64,000 nucleotides of DNA from positions 248,001-312,000 of the forward strand of contig NZ_CP021416.1 of NCBI RefSeq assembly GCF_002162315.1, given 5' to 3'. Shown in pieces: positions 34,867 to 44,611 of the stretch. The notes under the pieces were generated by a model. That model was not told where the DNA came from. It saw only the letters and a list, made by a program, of their open reading frames with translations, and did not search any database. Position 1 is the stretch's first letter. Every line of letters begins with the position of its first letter. The stretch is from Sulfurospirillum diekertiae (GTDB lineage: Bacteria > Campylobacterota > Campylobacteria > Campylobacterales > Sulfurospirillaceae). A program made the translations under genes and the position numbers.

Positions 34867-35816
34867 ATCAAATATGGGGCTCAATGGAGCAATATAACAC
34901 AGTCGTATGGCATTGGCCGATTGCGGTCTATCTTTTCCTTGCAGGTCTCTCTGCAGGAGCGATTATTTCAGCCATCGTGATTAAATGGATGAAAGGCAAT
35001 GATGTCTCTCCTTGGGATGGCATTATCAAAGCGGGTTCTATTTTGGCGCCGGTTACCATTGGTGCAGGTTTGCTCCTTTTGATTACCGATCTTACGCGTC
35101 CGCTTCATTTTTGGAAATTGTTGATTCATTATAACTTTGGCTCTGTGATGACACTGGGTGTTTTGGCTTTGTTTGCGTATTTCCCTGTCGTCATTCTCTT
35201 TTTCATGGGCGTCTTTAAAAAAGAACTTTTTGAAACAGGACCACTTCAATTTTTAGCGCCTCTTGCCAATCTTGCATTGGCATATGCTAAAGTCATCGAA
35301 AGTGTGACACTGATTTTAGCCGTAGGTGTGGGTGCATATACCGGTTTCTTGCTTTCAGCAATGAACAGTTACCCCTTATTTAATACCCCTGTTTTACCAG
35401 CACTTTTTTTGGTTTCAGGTATTTCAGCAGGTATTTCAGCCAACTTGGTGGCAGGACTTCTTTTCTTTAACAGCAGTACCAAAGATGGCAATGTCAGTTA
35501 CCTTCATGGGTTAGATGTCAAAGTGAGTTTTGTAGAGCTTTTCTTCTTATTCATTCTTTTTGTAGGAATGTTTTATCAAGGAGGATCGGCTGCGCATGTC
35601 GCCAAAGCAGCACTTAGCACGGGTGGACTTTCAACATTACTTTGGTTGGGTGTTATTGGCTTAGGGTTAGTGTTGCCTATTGGACTTAATTTTGCATTAC
35701 CTCATGGTGTTAAACACTCTCACGGTTTTGTAATCTTCAATTCACTGATCGTGTTGGTCGGCGTTATGTCACTTCGTTATTATATTCTCTACGCAGGACA
35801 AATCTTCGTAGGATAA
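34863..35816 (+). CDS. psrC: NrfD-type membrane subunit PsrC (copy 1)
   Basis: 317 residues with eight predicted membrane helices. The family pattern WHWPIAVYLFLAGLSAGA begins the first helix; later conserved segments are LLLITDLTRPLHFWKLL and GAYTGFLLSAMNSYPLFNTPVLPALFLVSG. PsrC binds menaquinol and anchors PsrAB on the periplasmic face. It is the last gene of the operon and is followed within 25 bases by a strong intrinsic terminator. Confidence 0.94.
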   Translation: MNQIWGSMEQYNTVVWHWPIAVYLFLAGLSAGAIISAIVIKWMKGNDVSPWDGIIKAGSILAPVTIGAGLLLLITDLTRPLHFWKLLIHYNFGSVMTLGVLALFAYFPVVILFFMGVFKKELFETGPLQFLAPLANLALAYAKVIESVTLILAVGVGAYTGFLLSAMNSYPLFNTPVLPALFLVSGISAGISANLVAGLLFFNSSTKDGNVSYLHGLDVKVSFVELFFLFILFVGMFYQGGSAAHVAKAALSTGGLSTLLWLGVIGLGLVLPIGLNFALPHGVKHSHGFVIFNSLIVLVGVMSLRYYILYAGQIFVG

Positions 35817-35838
35817 GTCAAGCCTTCGTTACCCACTA

Positions 35839-35870
35839 ACTCCCTCCTAAGTGAGGGAGTTTTTCTTTTT
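35839..35870 (+). terminator. Rho-independent terminator of psrABC copy 1
   Basis: An 8-bp stem ACTCCCTC/GAGGGAGT with loop CTAAGT is followed by TTTTTCTTTTT. This is the clearest intrinsic terminator in the window. Confidence 0.9.
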
Positions 35871-35985
35871 AGATTTAATATGTAAAATTTGCATATTATG
35901 ATAAAATAATCTTCTTATAAAAATTAGTAGTATCAGGTAAATATTAGATTACTTTGCAGATAAAATATCAAAATAAGGTGTTGTC

Positions 35986-38791
35986 GTGAAGTCGATGAGT
36001 TATTGTTACGAAACAATTGATGCACTTGAAAAGTTTTCAAGTGCTAATTTTAGCCCTAATAATCAACTCTTTATTCAACTTTTTTGTGGTGATTTTGACA
36101 AAATAAAAATTGCCTCTATCCTTCATCTTTTAAAATTAAAATTTCCCAAAAGCGTGATTATCGGCACCAGCACTGCAGGAGAGATTCAAGAGGGACATAT
36201 TCAAGATAATACTATTTTACTTGTATTTTGTCAGCTGAAAAAGAGTGTAGCCAAAGCCTATTATTTTGCTGATGTAAACTTTGAAAGTGGACAAAAAGCG
36301 GCTACTTCGATTCTGGAAAAAGAGACTAAAGTATGTATTGCCTTAGCACATCCTTTTGGTGCGGATGACAGTGAAGATTTTATGAAAGGATTTAATAGCC
36401 TAAGAGCCGATATGCCTCTCTCTGGTGGAAATGCTGCTGATAATTTTTTATTTCAAAGTGCTTTTATTATTTGCGAGGATCAAATTTTAGATCATGGCAT
36501 AGTGCTGGCTACATTAGGCGGTAAATCTTTACATGTAAACAGTGCTTATTCCCTTGGTTGGACACAAATTGGTCAAGAACTGACGATTACCAAAGTCCAT
36601 AAAGAAGCTATTTATGAGGTTGATCATCAACCTATTCAAGAAGTCTATCAACACTATTTAGGGAATGATATTTTGCAAAACATTCCTAGCAGTGCCATGG
36701 AATTTCCTTTTATAAAAACATGTGATGAAATAGAAGTATGTCGCTCATTGATTGGTTCCAATGAAGATGGTTCTTTGATTTTTTCAGGACATTTGGATGA
36801 GGGGGAAAAGGTACATTTTTCGATTGGAAATATTGAAGAAATTATGGATAAAGCAGCTCTCATACAAGAGCAAATCAATGAAAAACCTGTTGAGACCATT
36901 TTTATCTATTCCTGTGCAGTTCGCAAACGATTTTTGCAAAAACAACTCAATTACGAATTTGGACTTTTACAGCAAATTGCTCCCACATCTGGATTTTTTA
37001 CATATGGTGAGTTCTTTCATTCCAAACATGAAAACCAACTCCTTAATGTCACGACTACGGTGTTGACACTGAGTGAATCAGACTATATCATTTCTCATCC
37101 TTTGGGTGACAAACCAGAAACAAATGGCTCGACGCTTAAATCCTTAACCCACCTTGTCAATACAACCCAACATGAACTTGATGTTAATATGAATTTTCTT
37201 AATCAGTATAAAATGATTTTAGATGAGTGTTGTATTGTCTCTAAGTCCGATATCACTGGGCGTATTACGTATGCAAGTGAGCCTTTTTGTAAGGTTGTAG
37301 GTTACACAGAAGAAGAATTGTTAGGTAAAACACATCGTATGTTCAGACCAAGTGACGCTGACCCAGCTCTTTATGCAAATCTTTGGGAAACGCTCAAACG
37401 TAAAGAGATATGGAAAGGGATCGTCAGAGTTGTTATTAAATCGGGTAATGTCCATTATCTTCAAAATACCATTATGCCTATTTTTGATGAAGCAGGCAAT
37501 ACTCTGGAGTATCTTTGTGCTCATTTTGACATCACAGATTTAATTGTTAAAGATCAGTTGATTGAACAGCATTTCAAAGATGAACTCACTGGTTTTGGAA
37601 ACCGTGAAGCACTTTTTCATCGCCTTCGTTTAGATCACAACACAAAATTATTAATTTTACTCAATCTGATTGGTTTTTCAGAGATTAATGATTATTTAGG
37701 GTACGACGTAGGCGATGAGCTTTTTAAAACAAATAGCTCATTTTTAATGAAGAGTTTTAACAGTCATGCAGATGTGGTTTTTCGTATTAATGGAGATGAG
37801 TTTGCGGTTTTACTGACAAGTCAAGATATTAAAATTATCTCAACTGCTCGTGACAACATTAAGCAAATGATTCATAGTCTTGAAAAAAAAGTTTTTATAA
37901 TCAAAGGCTATGAAGTGGTTGTTCGGATTAATGTTGGTGTAGCCAAAGGAAGTTCTGATGAAATTTATATGCAGTCCCACGTGGCACTGAAAGAAGCTAA
38001 AACGCACAATCAAGCGGTCGTTTTTTATGAAGCTAACGAAATATTAAAAAACAAAACAAAGCATAATATTCAAATTATTCAAAAAATAAAAACAGCGATT
38101 GATCATGATTGCATTGTGCCTTTTTTTCAAGGTATTTATGACAATAAGTTGCATAAAATTACCAAGTATGAAGTGCTGATGCGACTTCAAGAAGAGGATG
38201 GTCATTATCTTAGTCCATACTCCTTTTTAGATCAAGCTAAAAAGACACGATTATATGGAAAACTTACGAAGATTATGATCAATAAGTCTTTTGAATATCT
38301 CAAAGATTTTGAAGTAGATTTTTCAATTAACCTTACGAAAGGTGATATTCTCTCGACTTCGGTGAAAGAGTGTTTGTATGACAATATCAAAAAATATCAG
38401 TGTGCAGATCGGGTAATTTTGGAGATTGTCGAGTCAGAAGGCATTGAAAATTTTGGTGAGATCACGGCGTTTATTCATGAAGTCAAACAGCTTGGATGTC
38501 GCATTGCGATTGATGATTTTGGAACGGGTTACTCCAATTTTGCTTACTTGGTTAAATTGGAAGTTGATATGATTAAAATTGATGGTTCTTTGATCAAAGA
38601 CATTGATACGAATGAAATAAGTGCCATGACGGTAGAAACCATTATCTCTTTTGCAAAAAAAATGGGCTATGAAATAGTGGCAGAATTTGTGGATCGAGAA
38701 GCGATTCAAGAAAAAACTTTTGAGTTTACATGTAGATTTTTCTCAAGGTTATCTCTTTAGTAAACCAAGTCCTATTATTTCATCTTTTTAA
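35986..38791 (+). CDS. FIST-PAS-degenerate GGDEF-EAL protein (apparent frameshift at 3' end)
   Basis: A cytoplasmic signalling protein of ~934 residues. FIST N- and C-terminal sensory domains occupy ~1-370 (IIGTSTAGEIQ near the start), which in other proteins bind small ligands such as amino acids. A PAS domain follows (GYTEEELLGKTHRMFRPSD, ~430). The GGDEF domain has NGDEF. The EAL domain has KYEVLMRL, IDDFGTGYSNFAYL and KIDGSLIKDID and is probably an active c-di-GMP phosphodiesterase. GTG start with RBS AAGGTG. As written the frame ends at 38760 after six A (38711-38716). With five A it continues LLSLHVDFSQGYLFSKP, the expected EAL ending, to a stop at 38791. Confidence 0.88.
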
Positions 38792-38938
38792 CTTGTTTTT
38801 AGCAAACGGAAAAAGAGGTATGAGCTACTAGCATACCGATGATTACCTTCTGTAAAAAGAGCATCTTACTTCTTTAAAAAAGTCTCATTTTAAAGTCAAA
38901 TTATCTTACAATAAAGTAAAACAATAAGTGAGTAAAGC

Positions 38939-41224
38939 GTGGATTATATTCAAGCCAGAAGAGACTTTTTAAAGGTTGCAACAACCAGCGCAACGGCGAG
39001 TGTTTTCTTACCTGGAAGCTTAGGTGCGCTTGGCGAAGTAGCCCTCAAAAGTGAAGATAAGTTTATTCGTTCCATTTGTGAAATGTGCAGTAGTCGTTGT
39101 CCTATGGAAGCACGTGTTATCAATGGTAAAACTGTCTTGCTTCAAGGCAACGCTTTTGTGAAAGAGATGGGAACGAGTTTGTGTGCCAAAGGGGTTGCAG
39201 GAGCTTCTCAGCTTTATGATCCCCAAAGACTTGTTACACCATTGATTCGCGTGGGTAAACGGGGTGAAAACAAATGGAAGGAAGCCAGTTGGGATGAGGC
39301 GCTCAGTCTTATTGCTGGAAAACTAAGTGCGTTGAAAGAGCGTTATGGTGCCAGAAGTGTCATCTTCTCTGCCAAAACAGGAGAGCAGTACGATCTTCTC
39401 TGCTCTTTTGCTTCCGCATTTGGTTCACCCAATGTTTTTTCACATTGGAGTTCTTGTCCGATTGCGATTGAAAGTGCCTTTAAACAAACGTTCGGTGAAA
39501 AACTGCATCGCGATTTTGAACATGCTACCTATATTCTTAATTTTGGACATAACCTTTTTGAAGGACTCGATATTCCCCTAACCAAAGCGATGGCACAATT
39601 TTCTGCCAATCCTTCTAAAAAATTGGTTGTTTTAGACCCTCGTTTTTCCATCATAGCTTCTAAAGCTAACGAATGGTATCCGATTAAACCAGGGAGTGAT
39701 TTAGCGTTTGTCCTTTCTCTTTTACATGTATGGATTAGGGATGGCAAATACAATAAAAATTTTGTCGAGCAGTATACGATTGGTTTTGATAAATTAGCAC
39801 GCTCAGTGAAAGAAACAACGCCTCAGTGGCAACAGCCTCTTACGGGTATTGATGCCAAAGTGGTTGAACGTCTTGCGGCAGAAATTTATGAAGCTTCTCC
39901 TAAATGTATTATTGATTGGGGGCATAAAGCCACCACCACTAAGGCAGAATATCAGCGATCTCGTGCTATCTTGATGGCAAATATTTTGATGGGGAATGTT
40001 GAAAAAGAGGGTGGTATTTACTTTGCAAAAACAGCTGAACGGGTTAATGCCCTTGCTAAAGAAGAAATTGTACCAGAACTGAATAATCCTTATCCAAGAC
40101 CCTTGGTGAATGAACAACGCATCGATCAAGCAGGTGAAATGGGAGCTTTACGCTTTGTCTCAAGAAGGCATGGTTCCTTGACGGCTATTCCTGAAGCGAT
40201 TATGACTCAAACGCCTTATGAGATAAAAGGATGGTTTCTAACCAGACACAATCCTTTAGTCACGGTAGCAAATCCTCAAAAGATGAAAGAGGCAATGGAG
40301 CAGTTAGAGTTTATTGTTGTCAATGACATTTATCTCTCCGATACAGCGATGATGGCAGATGTGATTTTACCTGAGGTAACTTATTTAGAACGTGATGAAG
40401 GTATTAGCACAATTGCGTTTAAAAGCCCCTATTATGCAATGCGTAACCGTATTGTAGAACCACTTCATCGCAATAAAAGTGCCATAGAAATTATCCGTGA
40501 TCTTGCAGAACGCATGGGGCTTGGGAGTCATTATTCATGGAAAAGTGTTCTTGAACTACGAGCCTATCAAGCCAAAGGGAACGACGTTTTACTCGAAACA
40601 TTGCTTAAAAGAGGCGCAGCAACATTTGATGTACCTCCTCTTTTAGCGCTAGAGCCCACTTTTGTGGAGCATTTTTGTGAGAGGTATCCTCAAAGTCGTG
40701 TGTGGCTAGATAAGCAAGGTACGTTTAGTCATCTTTTGCAAAAGCTTAAAACACCCTCAGGTAAGATAGAAATTTATTGCGAAGAGGTTGAAAAATTGTT
40801 TAAAGGATATGGAGTTCCAAGTAGTGTGGATATGGATGTCAAACAAGGATTTCCTTATGTTTTAACCAGTGGGAAAAGCGCTGTTCATACCAATGGGCAC
40901 ACACAGAATGTACCGTATTTGAATATGTTACTCTCAACAAATCCAATTTGGATGCACCCTTCCACAGCAAAAATTCATGGACTCAAAATGGGTGATACCT
41001 TTTATCTTGAAAATGGTATTTCCAAAGAAAAGGCAACGGTATTTATTACCGAGGGTATTCGCCCCGATACACTGTTTGCGTATATGGGTTTTGGGCACGA
41101 TGCTCCTGCTCTTAAGCGTACACATGGAAAAGGGATCAATTCTTCAAAGCTCTTATCGTTAGAGAGCGCCACGCTTTGTGGCGCAATGATCACCAATGTT
41201 GGTGTCAATATTATCAAAATATAG
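38939..41224 (+). CDS. Polysulfide/thiosulfate reductase-type catalytic subunit (PsrA copy 2)
   Basis: 761-residue paralogue of the psrA1 product. Tat motif ARRDFLKVA is at the N-terminus. The [4Fe-4S] ligands are Cys47, Cys50, Cys54 and Cys82, and Cys173 in HWSSCPIAI is the likely Mo ligand. The C-terminal NGHTQNVPYLN and FAYMGFGHDAPALK segments parallel copy 1. Sequence divergence is substantial across the whole length, so this is an old duplication or a separately acquired enzyme, perhaps with a different substrate such as polysulfide versus thiosulfate or another oxyanion. GTG start with a poor RBS. The 147-bp upstream gap lacks the 11-bp repeat found before copy 1. Confidence 0.9.
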   Translation: MDYIQARRDFLKVATTSATASVFLPGSLGALGEVALKSEDKFIRSICEMCSSRCPMEARVINGKTVLLQGNAFVKEMGTSLCAKGVAGASQLYDPQRLVTPLIRVGKRGENKWKEASWDEALSLIAGKLSALKERYGARSVIFSAKTGEQYDLLCSFASAFGSPNVFSHWSSCPIAIESAFKQTFGEKLHRDFEHATYILNFGHNLFEGLDIPLTKAMAQFSANPSKKLVVLDPRFSIIASKANEWYPIKPGSDLAFVLSLLHVWIRDGKYNKNFVEQYTIGFDKLARSVKETTPQWQQPLTGIDAKVVERLAAEIYEASPKCIIDWGHKATTTKAEYQRSRAILMANILMGNVEKEGGIYFAKTAERVNALAKEEIVPELNNPYPRPLVNEQRIDQAGEMGALRFVSRRHGSLTAIPEAIMTQTPYEIKGWFLTRHNPLVTVANPQKMKEAMEQLEFIVVNDIYLSDTAMMADVILPEVTYLERDEGISTIAFKSPYYAMRNRIVEPLHRNKSAIEIIRDLAERMGLGSHYSWKSVLELRAYQAKGNDVLLETLLKRGAATFDVPPLLALEPTFVEHFCERYPQSRVWLDKQGTFSHLLQKLKTPSGKIEIYCEEVEKLFKGYGVPSSVDMDVKQGFPYVLTSGKSAVHTNGHTQNVPYLNMLLSTNPIWMHPSTAKIHGLKMGDTFYLENGISKEKATVFITEGIRPDTLFAYMGFGHDAPALKRTHGKGINSSKLLSLESATLCGAMITNVGVNIIKI

Positions 41225-41233
41225 GAGCGCGTA

Positions 41234-41800
41234 ATGGAAAAACAATACCGACTTCTCTATGATGAAAACCTTTGTATTGGGTGTCAAGCGTGTAGTGTGG
41301 CTTGTCGCATGGAACATAGTGTTCCCGATGATTTTTACAGAGTGCAGGTACATATGCAGACGCTTGGAATATTCCCAAATCTGGGAATGCGTTACGAGAG
41401 GTTATCGTGTGTAATGTGCGAAAATCCTCCATGTGTTAGCGTTTGTCCGACACATGCTTCCTTTCAGAGTAAAGATGGTTTAGTGCATATTGATGAACGT
41501 GTCTGCATTACATGTAAATATTGCATTCTAGCATGCCCCTACCATGCGCGGTTTGTGAATCCTTTAAAAAATGTAGTAGAAAAGTGCAATTTTTGTTATG
41601 ATACACGCGTTTCTAAGGAGTTAAAGCCTGCGTGTGTCACTACATGTCCTACCGAAGCTCTCAGTTTTGGGGATATGCGGCAAAAAAGTTCTCTTGTGCA
41701 TCAAAAATCGCAAAAAGAGGTACTGATGTTTCCCAAAGAACATCTGGGTACAAAGCCTAAAGTAGCGTTTATTCCGAGTCGTAAAGGGGTTAAGTCATGA
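41234..41800 (+). CDS. 4Fe-4S electron-transfer subunit (PsrB copy 2)
   Basis: 188 residues with the same four-cluster cysteine arrangement as copy 1: CIGCQACSVACR, CVMCENPPCVSVCP, CITCKYCILACPYHARF and CNFCYDTRVSKELKPACVTTCP. It is nine bases downstream of the catalytic subunit gene and its stop overlaps the membrane subunit by 4 bp. An iterated-palindrome copy (41508-41517) falls on the third cysteine cluster and is read Ile-Thr-Cys-Lys, so even a cluster-binding Cys codon is part of a copy. Confidence 0.92.
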   Translation: MEKQYRLLYDENLCIGCQACSVACRMEHSVPDDFYRVQVHMQTLGIFPNLGMRYERLSCVMCENPPCVSVCPTHASFQSKDGLVHIDERVCITCKYCILACPYHARFVNPLKNVVEKCNFCYDTRVSKELKPACVTTCPTEALSFGDMRQKSSLVHQKSQKEVLMFPKEHLGTKPKVAFIPSRKGVKS

Positions 41801-42765
41801 GTCCAATGTGGGGAAGTGTAGAACAGTACAGCGCTATTCATTGGTCATGGGCGATTGCAATTTACCTTTTTTTAGCAGGACTCAGTTCAGGTTCTATTAT
41901 CGTCGCTTTATTAGTGAAATGGAATCGTCATGAACGCAGTAACTCTTCTATCTGGGATGCGATGATTAAAGCGGGAGCTGTTGTGGCGCCTACGGCAATT
42001 TTTTTAGGTTTATTGCTTTTAGTGATCGATTTAGGTCGACCCCTTTCATTCTATTGGCTACTTCTTCGTTATAATGTGACATCGGTTATGAGTTTAGGGG
42101 TGCTTTTTTTGCTTATTTATACACCGATTGTCATTGTTTTTATGTTGCTTGTGTTTGAGCGAGGCGTGATAAAACACCCCCTTTTAGCTCCTTTAGAGGG
42201 ACTTATTAATCTTGTTAAGAGTTTTCACTCTTATGCTAAAGTCATTGAGTATTTTCTCTTTATAGCGGCTCTTTGTGTGGGTTCATACACGGGATTTTTG
42301 CTTTCGGCACTCTATGCCATTCCCTTATGGAATAGTCCACTTTTACCTGTTTTATTTCTCACTTCTAGCCTCTCTTCGGGTGTTGCCGTCAATATTTTGG
42401 TTGGATTACTCTTCTTTAAGAGTGCTCTTAATACGGAGAGTATCAAGTATCTTCTTGTACTTGATACCAGAGTGATTTTAACCGAATTACCTCTTTTAGC
42501 ACTGTTTTTTATCGGGTTATTTTATGCAGGTGGCGATGCTCCAACTGCTGCCAAAGCGGCACTAACAGAGGGTTTTTGGGCAGGCATCTTTTGGTTAGGT
42601 GTTATTGGTGTGGGATTAGGACTTCCTTTAGTAACGGTCATTATCGCTCTTAAGAGTCATGTTTATCGTGTTGGTTACATTGTGACAAATTCTATGGTGG
42701 TTGTTTTAGGTGTTTTAATGCTGCGATATTACATCATTTATGCAGGACAAATTTATTTTGGTTAA
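41797..42765 (+). CDS. NrfD-type membrane subunit (PsrC copy 2)
   Basis: 322 residues and eight predicted helices. WSWAIAIYLFLAGLSSGS, LLLVIDLGRPLSFYWLL and GSYTGFLLSALYAIPLWNSPLLPVLFLTS align with the corresponding segments of copy 1. It is the menaquinol-side membrane anchor of the second complex. It is followed after only nine bases by the response-regulator gene, with no terminator seen, so the regulatory trio may be co-transcribed with the enzyme it could control. Confidence 0.92.
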   Translation: MSPMWGSVEQYSAIHWSWAIAIYLFLAGLSSGSIIVALLVKWNRHERSNSSIWDAMIKAGAVVAPTAIFLGLLLLVIDLGRPLSFYWLLLRYNVTSVMSLGVLFLLIYTPIVIVFMLLVFERGVIKHPLLAPLEGLINLVKSFHSYAKVIEYFLFIAALCVGSYTGFLLSALYAIPLWNSPLLPVLFLTSSLSSGVAVNILVGLLFFKSALNTESIKYLLVLDTRVILTELPLLALFFIGLFYAGGDAPTAAKAALTEGFWAGIFWLGVIGVGLGLPLVTVIIALKSHVYRVGYIVTNSMVVVLGVLMLRYYIIYAGQIYFG

Positions 42766-42774
42766 GGAAAAGGT

Positions 42775-43443
42775 ATGAAGATTTTACTCTTAGAAGATGA
42801 CTATAATTACAATGAGAGCATTAAGGAGTATTTAGAGCTCTTAGGGTATGAAGTCGATGCCTTTTTTGATGGAGAGAGCGCTCTGGATGCGATTATGCAG
42901 AAGTGCTATTATCTCTTTTTATTGGATGTAAAAGTACCGAAGCTCAATGGGCATGAGTTGATTAAATATATCAAAGAGGCAAATATTACGACGCCTATTA
43001 TCATCATGACATCATTGGTAGATATTGATAACATGGAAATTGGGTATCAGCTAGGCTGTAATGACTACCTTAAAAAACCGTTTGAACTTAAAGAGCTTGA
43101 GCTGCGGGTGAAAGAGCTGATTAAAAAGCATTATCAAACAAGTACCGCAGGGGAATTTAGGCTGAGTTGTGGATGTGTTTTTAATTTTGAATCAGGTGAG
43201 CTTAAAAAGAAAGATATGACAGTCTCACTTACCTCAAAAGAGCTTGATTTGGTGCGCTTTTTAATTCGCCGTAAAAATACATTTTGCGACATTGAACTCA
43301 TTCGTGAAAATGTGTGGGAAGGTAAAGAGATTAGTTATGCGTATATTCGTATGTATATTAGAAAAATAAGGCTCAAAGTCGATGAAGAAGAGTTTATCAA
43401 ATCGTCGCGTGGGTTAGGATATCGCATTGATGTTCTCTCTTAA
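42775..43443 (+). CDS. OmpR-family response regulator (copy 2)
   Basis: 222 residues. The receiver has LLEDD, phospho-acceptor Asp51 (LFLLDVKVPKLNGHE) and Lys ~101 in YLKKPF. The winged helix ends SSRGLGYRIDV. It is a paralogue of the regulator at 27016, with closely similar receiver sequence (GYELGCNDYLRKPF versus GYQLGCNDYLKKPF). It is placed immediately after the second psr operon and overlaps the kinase start. Confidence 0.93.
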   Translation: MKILLLEDDYNYNESIKEYLELLGYEVDAFFDGESALDAIMQKCYYLFLLDVKVPKLNGHELIKYIKEANITTPIIIMTSLVDIDNMEIGYQLGCNDYLKKPFELKELELRVKELIKKHYQTSTAGEFRLSCGCVFNFESGELKKKDMTVSLTSKELDLVRFLIRRKNTFCDIELIRENVWEGKEISYAYIRMYIRKIRLKVDEEEFIKSSRGLGYRIDVLS

Positions 43444-44611
43444 TCCCTTTCGTTCAGTTTTAGTCTATACACTGATTGTTATGGCACTGTTTTGTGTACC
43501 TAGCTACTTTGCCATTCAAAGTACCATCATGGAAGAGAAGTATAAAGCAACGCAAGAGATTTTGGAGTGGGTTGATGCTCATGAAAAGAGTATTTTTGAA
43601 AAAGAGCGCTTTGAAATTCCAAGAAGTGTGCGCTTTCATATTAACATTTATGATGAAACACAGCAATTACTCTACAAAGGTATTCAAGCACATCTTACCC
43701 ATAGCAATTTTAAAGTACATGTTGTTTATCCTTTTCTATATTATCAAAAAGAGATTCAAAGAGGGAGTGATATTTTTTACCTTGTCGTAGAGCTTCAACT
43801 TAACTATGCCAAAATTATTTTTATCGCAACAATGCTTTTTTTTATTGTACTTTTTCTCGTCTATCTTATGAGCAATATTTTTGTTCATTCCAGTATTTAT
43901 CCTTATAAAAAGATGCAGCGTTATATGAATGACTTTTTTAATGACTCAATGCATGAGCTTAAGACGCCTTTGGGGGTTATTAATATCAATGTTGAGCTCC
44001 TCTCAAGTTATGTGACTTCTTCTAAGCATCTGCAACGTATTAAAGCAGCCACAAAGCAGATGCAGATGACGTATGAAGATGTGGAGTATTATATTAAGCA
44101 TAAAAAAGTAACGTACAATAAAGAACCTGTCAATCTTTCTGAGTATTTAAACGCACGTATTGCTTTTTTTGAAGATATTTCTGTTGCTAAGTCGATAAGT
44201 TTGGAGCATGATGTCATGCCAAATTTGATGATCTATATCAGCAAAGTAGAGCTTCAGCGCATCATTGACAATACACTCTCTAATGCTATTAAATACTCTT
44301 TTTTTCAAGGTAAAGTAGAGATAAAACTTTACCCAAAAGATGAAGAGCACTGTGTCCTCAGTTTTCAAGATTATGGACAGGGTATTAAAGATCTTTACAA
44401 AGTCTTTCAGCGCTTTGAGCGAGAAGACTCTGTGCAGGGTGGCTTTGGCTTAGGGCTAAATATTGTACAAAATATTTGTAACAAAAATGATATTGACATT
44501 AACATCGAATCGTATGAAAATAAGGGCTCTTGTTTTACGTATATTTTGAAACTTGATAAAAAGAAGCTCTTAGATGGTGTGGATGATGCAGAAATAAAGG
44601 GTGAACGATGA
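43430..44611 (+). CDS. Sensor histidine kinase (copy 2)
   Basis: 393 residues from the ATG at 43430. Two membrane helices (~8-30 and ~127-150) flank a short periplasmic segment. His175 is in [13 protein letters not shown], with ATPase-domain motifs NTLSNAIKYSF, DYGQGIKD and GGFGLGLNIVQN. Paralogue of the kinase at 25851. It overlaps the regulator by 14 bp and the cache gene by 4 bp, giving a regulator-kinase-cache order rather than the cache-regulator-kinase order of copy 1. Confidence 0.92.
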   Translation: MFSLNPFRSVLVYTLIVMALFCVPSYFAIQSTIMEEKYKATQEILEWVDAHEKSIFEKERFEIPRSVRFHINIYDETQQLLYKGIQAHLTHSNFKVHVVYPFLYYQKEIQRGSDIFYLVVELQLNYAKIIFIATMLFFIVLFLVYLMSNIFVHSSIYPYKKMQRYMNDFFNDSMHELKTPLGVININVELLSSYVTSSKHLQRIKAATKQMQMTYEDVEYYIKHKKVTYNKEPVNLSEYLNARIAFFEDISVAKSISLEHDVMPNLMIYISKVELQRIIDNTLSNAIKYSFFQGKVEIKLYPKDEEHCVLSFQDYGQGIKDLYKVFQRFEREDSVQGGFGLGLNIVQNICNKNDIDINIESYENKGSCFTYILKLDKKKLLDGVDDAEIKGER

